Assembly (NCBI GenBank): GCA_963728765.1 | Contig: CAVSKX010000002.1 | Location: 682,001 to 746,000 of the forward strand | Length of the DNA: 64,000 bases | DNA from: AC-32 sp963728765 | GTDB lineage: Bacteria; Actinomycetota; Thermoleophilia; Gaiellales; Gaiellaceae | Direction of reading: 5' to 3' | In this document: piece after piece, positions 60,634 through 64,000 of the stretch | Numbering within the stretch: the stretch's first letter is position 1 | How the letters are laid out: every line of letters starts with the position of its first letter | Translations under genes and position numbers: made by a program | The notes under the pieces: generated by a model | What the model was told of the DNA's origin: nothing | Databases searched by the model: none | The model's input: the letters and a program-made list of their open reading frames with translations, nothing else

Positions 60634-63371
60634 TACACCTCCAGGGCCTGCTGGCTTCTGCTTCGGGCGTGCCGGCGACGCGCCGCGCGATCTCGGGCCA
60701 GGCGACGACGAGCGCGTTGTACGGCAGCGCTTCCTGCGCCCAGCCCTTCCGCTCGCAGATCGAGTAGAGGCGGTAGGCGAGCTCGCGCGCCTGCTCGCCG
60801 TAGCCCCCGCCGAGCCGCCGCAGAAGCTCGGCCGCCGCGTCCTCGCCGCCGGTCTGGAGCCGCCGCGTCAGGTGCTGCGTGGCCTCCCAGGCCGTCGGCC
60901 GCGCGATCGGTCGACGGGATCCCAGTCGTCCGGCATCTCGTCGCGGCGCAGCAGCCGAACCTTGCCGGCGCGCGAGACGAGGACGCCGGCCTCGACCATT
61001 CCGTCGACGGAGGTGTCCTTCGCCCGCGCGAGGACGTCCGCCTCGCCGTACGGCCCCTCCGCCGTGCCGCGCTGCTCGAACCAGGTGACGGCGAAGCGCG
61101 TGTCGCGCGTCGAAATCGCCCTCCTGCTCGGCGAGGATCTCGTCGAGCGCCTGGTTGATGAGCCCGAGCGCCGTGCGAACCGTCATCGCCGAGCCGTCAG
61201 CTTCGAGCACCCTCGCGTAGCGGGAGAAGACGGCCATGCCAGGACCGATCGCCGCCTGCGCGAGATCAACTGGCGCGATGCTGCCGTGCTGCAGCTGTTC
61301 AGCGCCTCCGGCAGCTCGGCGCGGAGCGCGTTGACGAACTCGCGCCGGGTGGCGATCGGCGCGTCCGCCGACCGAGGACGACAGACGAGCACGATCGACG
61401 AGGCGAGGGCATTCGTCCCGACGCGATCATGCGATTGCTGCAGCTCGCTCCGCATCGGCCACGTCCCGGTGACGGCGAAGCCCGAATTCGAGCAGGCCGG
61501 TCAGCATCGTCTCCCATCCAGTTGATGCCGACGGCTCCGTCCGTGGTCTCGGTCTGCTTGAAGGCGTAGAAGAGTGTGAACGGGTAACTCGGATCTTGAA
61601 GCTCTCGCATACGCTGCGAATGCCTGGCGAAGCCCTGCTTCGAAGAATACGTCTGCGGCTTCTCGTTGCTCCCGCCGAACCGATACGGCGTCGCGACGAG
61701 TTCCTGCGTCTTCGGCGTCAGCAGGGTTGAGAATAAGTCGGGGTAAATATCGCCGAGTGAGCGGCGCAGCCAGACGTAGAAGAAATCGGACAGATCCGCA
61801 TAGCCGATGTTGTCGTAATAGGGCGGATCGGTGCAGACGATCGCATCGGGACGATGCTCGCTCGACGGCACGCGGCATCGAGCTGCGCACGTGACGACGC
61901 GCATACCGGCGCCAGCGGCGCTCAAGCGCTTCGACAGCGTTGACGACTACGAAGCTCAGCCAGTCTCCAGCCGCATGCGCCGAACGGATTCGCCTCGGCG
62001 AAGTCCCAGGCCATCGGAAGCGCCTGACGGGCGAAAGGTGCACCTTCACCTGTTCGACTGCTCGAGTGCCATGTCGCGAGCGTCGCCAGTGTCGGCGACG
62101 CGACCGACCGCAGAACGCCAGATATGTCGCGATGGCGTCCGCGTATGCCTCGTCGCCCCGCTCGCCGAATGACGTCGCGTCACGAGCCTCAGTCAACGAG
62201 GTCGCTGAATGTGGTCAGCGCGACGAGCTGCCGCGGCGTGAAGAGATCGCCCCAAGCTGGTCAAGCCGTACGCGCATAGACACTCATGTGCCCAGGCGTT
62301 GTCAGCGAGTTCGCCGTCAGGTCGCCACTGTGGCGTCGGCCGTTGAGGCACCAGCTCCGAGCGACTGCGTCGGCGGCGACAGATAGATGCGCGCCGCGGG
62401 TCCCCTCGGCGACGACCGCCATCAGCCGCTGCCCCATACGTCCAGCTCGACTCTCAGATCTGACGAAGTCAAGCGTCACGGCGTTTCGCAGACGACGCAA
62501 CTGCGCCGCTCCGTCCGACCGTCCCCTCCGGGGCATCTGTTCCCTGCCCGGATCTCGAATCGGATGGCTGCCGTCGTCGACGATTGGCTCGGACGTACCA
62601 CTCCTTGCCCTTCTTCTTCGAAGCGCGAACGAGCGCACGAGCGGCATCTCTGCACCACAAGCTGGGTTCGGGCACTTCACGGTCCGCGCCCACAGCCACG
62701 CGATCACCGTCGCCTCGCCCCCGTCCGGCAGCTTCGCCTTCGGGTACAGGTGGCCGATGCGCTTCGAAGCCTCGTCGCGCATCCAGTTGCCGTAGTAGCG
62801 AACGTCCTCGGCAAGGCCCTGCGCGCCCTTCCAGGTCGCGCCGTGGCCGAGCTTCGCCCGCGCCTCCGGGTTGACGGCGGCTGCCCCGCGAACTTCGGCG
62901 GGATCTCGATCAGCGCCTTCGTGATCAGCACCGCGACCGGGTTCAGGTCGCTCGCGTGCGCCTCGAGCCCGAGCCGCTGCGCCTCGAGCGGGATCGAGCC
63001 GCCGCCGCAGAACGGGTCGAGCACGGGCGGCGGGTTGCCGTCGGTCGCCTTCATGATCTCGGCGCGCGCCTGCCTCCAGCACGGTCTCGTTGTTCGAGTT
63101 CTCCCACTTGACCAGCTCCTCGATGATCCGGAAGAGCCGCTGCCGCTCCGCTCCTGATCCTCCTCGGTCGGGAACTCTCGGGCCGGCTCGACGGGTCGTC
63201 GACGATCGAGGCGAACAGCACGGCCCGGCAAGCCGCGAGCGGCCGCCGCGCCCACCAGAGGTGCAGCGTCGACGGGTGCCCGTGCCGGATCGACTTCTCG
63301 CGCGCCGACTCGCGGTTGATCGCCTCGAGCGGCAGCGCGACCTCGATCAGCTTCTTCCGATACTCGGCCAT
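60633..63371 (-). pseudogene. DUF1156 adenine-specific DNA methylase, many frameshifts
   Basis: The start is at ATG 63371 (MAEYRKKLIEVALPLEAINR), then KSIRHGHPSTLHLWWARRPL, the DUF1156 signature. SAM-binding motif I is PVLDPFCGGGSIPLEAQRLG (about 63030) and catalytic motif IV DAIVCTDPPYYDNIGYADLS (about 61830). A CPNPACGAEMP zinc-like pair lies between. The C-terminus contains TVRTALGLINQALDEILAEQ and GEQARELAYRLYSICERKGW and ends at TAG 60635, overlapping the DUF499 start (TAGTG). At least eight frame changes are needed to read it through. The family methylates adenine (N6) and marks self DNA in restriction-like defence. Confidence 0.78.
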
Positions 63372-64000
63372 CAGCTCGGCTGCTTCCCCGCGCCCGAAGT
63401 ACTCGTGCCAGTCGTAGTTCGCGCTCGTCATGTCGAAGTAGATCTCCTCGGTCCCCTTGAACGGCTTACGGACGTAGCGAACGTCGGTCGAGTCGTCGTC
63501 GCCGACCTCGACGAGCGCGAGCACGAAGTGGTCGGGCTTGTTGAGCGACGTGAGGATCTCGCTCTTCGTGATCGTGAACTCCTTCGCGCCTCGACGCGGC
63601 CCTTGACCTCGATGAAGAGGAGCTCGCCGAGGTCGTTGAGACGCGACTGGATGTCGTAGCCCTTGTTGTTGTGCGGCATCTCCATCGGCCGTCGGCCGAG
63701 CCGCATGCTCGGCGGCGAGGACGGCGTCGACCGCGAGCCGCTCGACCCGCTCGGTCTCCTTCGCGTAGCGTCGCGGCTCCTCCGCACGCTCGCCGCGCAG
63801 GCGCTCGAGCAGTCCGCCCGGGATGACGAGCGCTCCGCCGACGACGACGGCGGCATCGCGGAGAGCTGCGCCTCCTTCTCGAGCTCGTCCATTCGGTGCT
63901 TCAGCCGCGCTTCGAGGTCGTCGGCGCGCTGGCGCGCGCGGCCCGAGTTCATCCGCGGCTGCTTACCGGCGAGCTCCTGCTCCTTGAGCTCGTTCGCGCG
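63372..64000 (-). pseudogene. Helicase C-terminus with DUF3883-like domain, partial and frameshifted
   Basis: The gene enters from the right edge with coiled-coil text (RANELKEQELAGKQPRMNSG, DDLEARLKHRMDELEKEAQL). It changes frame twice (to VVVGGALVIPGGLLERLRGE, then to MPHNNKGYDIQSRLNDLGEL with LLFIEVKGR) and again to EFTITKSEILTSLNKPDHFV, VRYVRKPFKGTEEIYFDM and ANYDWHEYFGRG. The GYDI/IEVKGR region is typical of DUF3883, found at the C-terminus of SNF2-type defence helicases. The helicase motifs themselves lie beyond the window. The last frame reads without a stop into the DUF1156 start. Confidence 0.65.

Noticed and set aside
53675..64000. Naming the defence locus as a specific BREX or DISARM type
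   Set aside because: No PglZ-type phosphatase, DUF1998 protein or PLD gene is visible here. Only the helicase/DUF1156/DUF499 association can be supported.

Overview
The window is high-GC DNA whose left end reads like an actinobacterial chromosome. The polyphosphate block (CHAD protein, SixA-type phosphatase, Ppx/GppA, Ppk), LtrA, a truncated NarL-type regulator and a DUF4235-like protein suggest a Thermoleophilia-type actinomycete. This placement is inferred from gene content and protein resemblance only, not from a phylogeny.

Layout. 1-9.6 kb: conserved-looking backbone with no frameshifts seen in its main genes. 9,665-24,594: two tandem integrative elements (A, 7.0 kb; B, 7.9 kb). They are bounded by three direct copies of a 3' fragment of a tRNA-Thr(CGT) gene. 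Both have the same plan: one secreted Rhs/YD-repeat toxin gene plus a putative immunity gene as cargo, then an XRE-regulator/nucleotidyltransferase pair, a divergent near-leaderless promoter, an excisionase-like HTH gene, and a tyrosine recombinase whose reading frame runs through the attachment core. Element-specific arm-type repeats with an 11-bp period sit inside both ends of each element. Cargo A ends in an ART-like toxin domain with an ATGA-coupled partner. Cargo B ends in a phospholipase A2-like domain and is followed by a small multi-pass membrane protein.

24.6-27.2 kb: a third integrase cassette of a different type. 27.2-53.6 kb: accessory DNA made of one- to four-gene cassettes separated by dispersed intergenic repeats. 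The largest cassette (30.7-41.1 kb) has a zinc-ribbon membrane protein, a HerA/DUF87-type ATPase, a basic peptide and a 1084-aa modular protein ending in a PD-(D/E)xK-like domain, with a repeat-rich lipoprotein and a degenerate CHAT/TPR membrane protein converging on it. Other cargo includes DUF429-like proteins, an endonuclease/exonuclease/phosphatase-fold protein, a beta-propeller fused to a papain-like protease, a small Lsr2-like protein and a frameshifted nuclease.

53.7-64 kb: a phage-defence-like region on the minus strand: a helicase C-terminus (DUF3883-like), a DUF1156 adenine methylase, a Swt1-HEPN/DUF499 ATPase, then a KAP-family P-loop NTPase with membrane segments. Most large genes there carry frameshifts, from real decay or from consensus errors.

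Because none of the three tRNA-Thr fragments is joined to a tRNA 5' half, the intact tRNA probably lies beyond the right edge. Everything right of 9.66 kb would then be one accreted genomic island.
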